DNA from: Desulfuromusa sp.
GTDB lineage: Bacteria > Desulfobacterota > Desulfuromonadia > Desulfuromonadales > Geopsychrobacteraceae
Reading direction: 5' to 3'
Length of the DNA stretch: 6,759 nucleotides
Assembly (NCBI GenBank): GCA_029933365.1
Contig: JAOZOH010000141.1
Location: forward strand, 1-6,759
Shown: piece after piece, positions 6,027 through 6,759 of the stretch
How positions within the stretch are numbered: position 1 is the stretch's first letter
Layout: the number at the start of each line of letters is the position of its first letter
The notes under the pieces: generated by a model
Told to the model about the DNA's origin: nothing
The model's input: the letters and a program-made list of their open reading frames with translations, nothing else
Databases searched by the model: none
Translations under genes and position numbers: made by a program

Positions 6027-6539
6027 CTATGCTTCGGTTGTCGGATCAATAAAGGTTCGTTTTTCCAGTTCCTGATCAATCATCATCAATCCGCGACCAT
6101 CTCCCCCAATTCTTTTCAGTTTAGCAATGATATGGCTGACGTTGGCTTCTTCCTCAATTTGTTCAGTAATGAACCACTGAAGAAAAATCTGTGCTGTGTG
6201 GTTTTTCTCTTCCTGAGCCAGATCCATCAGCTTGTTGATTCGAGAAGTAACTTCCTGCTCGTGTTTAAGCGTTTCTTCAAAGACCTCCAGCACTGAATTA
6301 AACTCGTTACATGGGGCTTTGAGCTCCATGAAATTTACTTTTCCGCCAGTTCCACAGACAAAATTAAACATTTTTTCAGCATGAGACAACTCTTCTTGAA
6401 ACTGGATGTTCATCCAGTTTGCCATGCCGGCAAAGTCTTCATTTTCAAAGTATGCTTGCATCGCTTTGTAAGCAAAAGCGGAGTAATATTCAAATTGAAT
6501 TTGGTCATTGATGGCATTGACAAGTTTTTTACTTAACAT
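6027..6539 (-). CDS. ftnA: Non-heme bacterial ferritin (FtnA type)
   Basis: This 170-residue cytoplasmic iron-storage protein would assemble into a 24-subunit cage. It oxidises Fe(II) to Fe(III) and stores the mineral. The four-helix ferritin fold is evident, and the residues expected for the FtnA ferroxidase centre are all present at the E. coli numbering: E17 (QFEYYS), E50 and H53 (EELSHAEKM), E94 (KHEQEV), Q127 and E130 (TEQIEEE). E49 and E126 fit the third iron site. The heme-ligand Met of bacterioferritins is not apparent. The start is set by AAGGAG on the minus strand (about 6545-6551), 5 nt upstream. It is convergent to the TRAP operon and shares its terminator. I see no Fur-box-like sequence upstream. 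No functional link to the transporter is evident. Confidence 0.95.
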   Translation of the reverse strand: MLSKKLVNAINDQIQFEYYSAFAYKAMQAYFENEDFAGMANWMNIQFQEELSHAEKMFNFVCGTGGKVNFMELKAPCNEFNSVLEVFEETLKHEQEVTSRINKLMDLAQEEKNHTAQIFLQWFITEQIEEEANVSHIIAKLKRIGGDGRGLMMIDQELEKRTFIDPTTEA

Positions 6540-6584
6540 TTTTATCTCCTTTTGAATTGATTTTTTCCAAGTTTAATCCTTACC

Positions 6585-6614
6585 ATTGTAGTGAAAATTA
6601 GCTGGTTCTGTAAA
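6585..6614 (-). promoter_or_regulatory. Candidate sigma-70 promoter of ferritin
   Basis: On the minus strand, TTTACA (6609-6614) and TACAAT (6585-6590) each match the consensus at 5 of 6 positions, with an 18-bp spacer. Transcription would begin near 6578, leaving a leader of about 40 nt before the ATG. It needs no obvious activator. Confidence 0.6.
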
Positions 6615-6705
6615 GAAAAATCTCCCGGTCTTGCTGGTACGAAATAGTCAATTGTCGGTAGATAAACGGAATCTTCCGTTGCTGGTTGCCAAATCTGTTT
6701 TGCAT
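6598..6705 (-). CDS. Possible 35-residue small ORF upstream of ferritin (doubtful)
   Basis: Read on the minus strand from an ATG at 6705 to TAA at 6598-6600, this ORF encodes a basic, glutamine-rich peptide starting MQNRFGNQQRK and ending FLYRTS. GGAG lies 8 nt before the ATG, a good spacing, and an in-frame TAG sits just upstream, so it is not the tail of a longer gene. It has no recognised domain, and it overlaps the -35 element of the ferritin promoter and a palindrome. It may be chance. Confidence 0.15.
   Translation of the reverse strand: MQNRFGNQQRKIPFIYRQLTISYQQDREIFLYRTS
6665..6680. repeat. Palindrome upstream of ferritin, possible operator
   Basis: AACGGAA (6665-6671) and TTCCGTT (6674-6680) are perfect reverse complements around TC. 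It lies about 50 bp upstream of the ferritin -35, a position suited to an activator or to a gene beyond the window's right edge. No T-tract follows, so it is not a terminator. The regulator is unknown. Confidence 0.4.
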
Positions 6706-6759
6706 AGGCTATTCTCCGAGAACTTCAAATAGAACGAATAAATACTGGATTGAATATGA

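Noticed and set aside
5890..6075. Plus-strand open frame running from the dctM end into the ferritin gene
   Set aside because: It passes through the bidirectional terminator, overlaps both real genes and has no ribosome site or family resemblance.
6540..6664. Fur box controlling ferritin
   Set aside because: No stretch near the promoter resembles the GATAAT-type repeats expected for Fur.
1..6759. CRISPR array, tRNA, rRNA, transposase or phage genes
   Set aside because: No regularly spaced repeats, RNA-gene hallmarks or mobile-element proteins were seen on either strand. The only mobile-like signal is the short element at 1-144.

Overview
The window looks like chromosome of a Gram-negative bacterium with roughly mid-40s to 50% GC. 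Gene content and the style of the intergenic repeat suggest Desulfuromonadales or other Desulfobacterota (former Deltaproteobacteria). This placement is an inference from memory and is not proven by the window.

Layout: (1) Positions 1-144 hold a non-coding element with matching inverted ends. (2) Positions 145-268 form a regulatory region with a tandem LytTR-type box and a promoter. (3) btsS-btsR (269-2654) is an overlapping two-component pair that closely resembles the E. coli pyruvate sensor BtsS (YehU) and its LytTR regulator BtsR (YehT). (4) A 218-nt intergenic region (2655-2872) holds a second tandem box, promoter elements and small repeats. (5) A complete TRAP transporter follows: periplasmic binding protein (2873-3958), a strong hairpin terminator, small permease DctQ (4042-4581) and large permease DctM (4629-5930). 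(6) A 14-bp palindromic terminator separates this from a convergent ferritin gene (6027-6539, minus strand). (7) Positions 6540-6759 hold the ferritin promoter and an unexplained palindrome.

How it fits together: BtsS keeps all four residues I recall as forming the pyruvate pocket of E. coli BtsS. The binding protein resembles TakP, the 2-oxoacid (pyruvate) TRAP receptor, and keeps the residues recalled for its ligand and sodium site. Upstream of both btsS and dctP there is a direct repeat matching the E. coli BtsR box (ACC[G/A]CT[C/T]A, 13-bp spacer). In both places it sits exactly 12 nt before a candidate -35 hexamer with a 17-bp promoter spacer. The simplest reading is a self-contained pyruvate-sensing and uptake module. 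BtsSR senses external pyruvate or a related 2-oxoacid, activates itself and switches on a TRAP importer, where E. coli instead switches on the unrelated transporter BtsT. The ferritin is probably independent.
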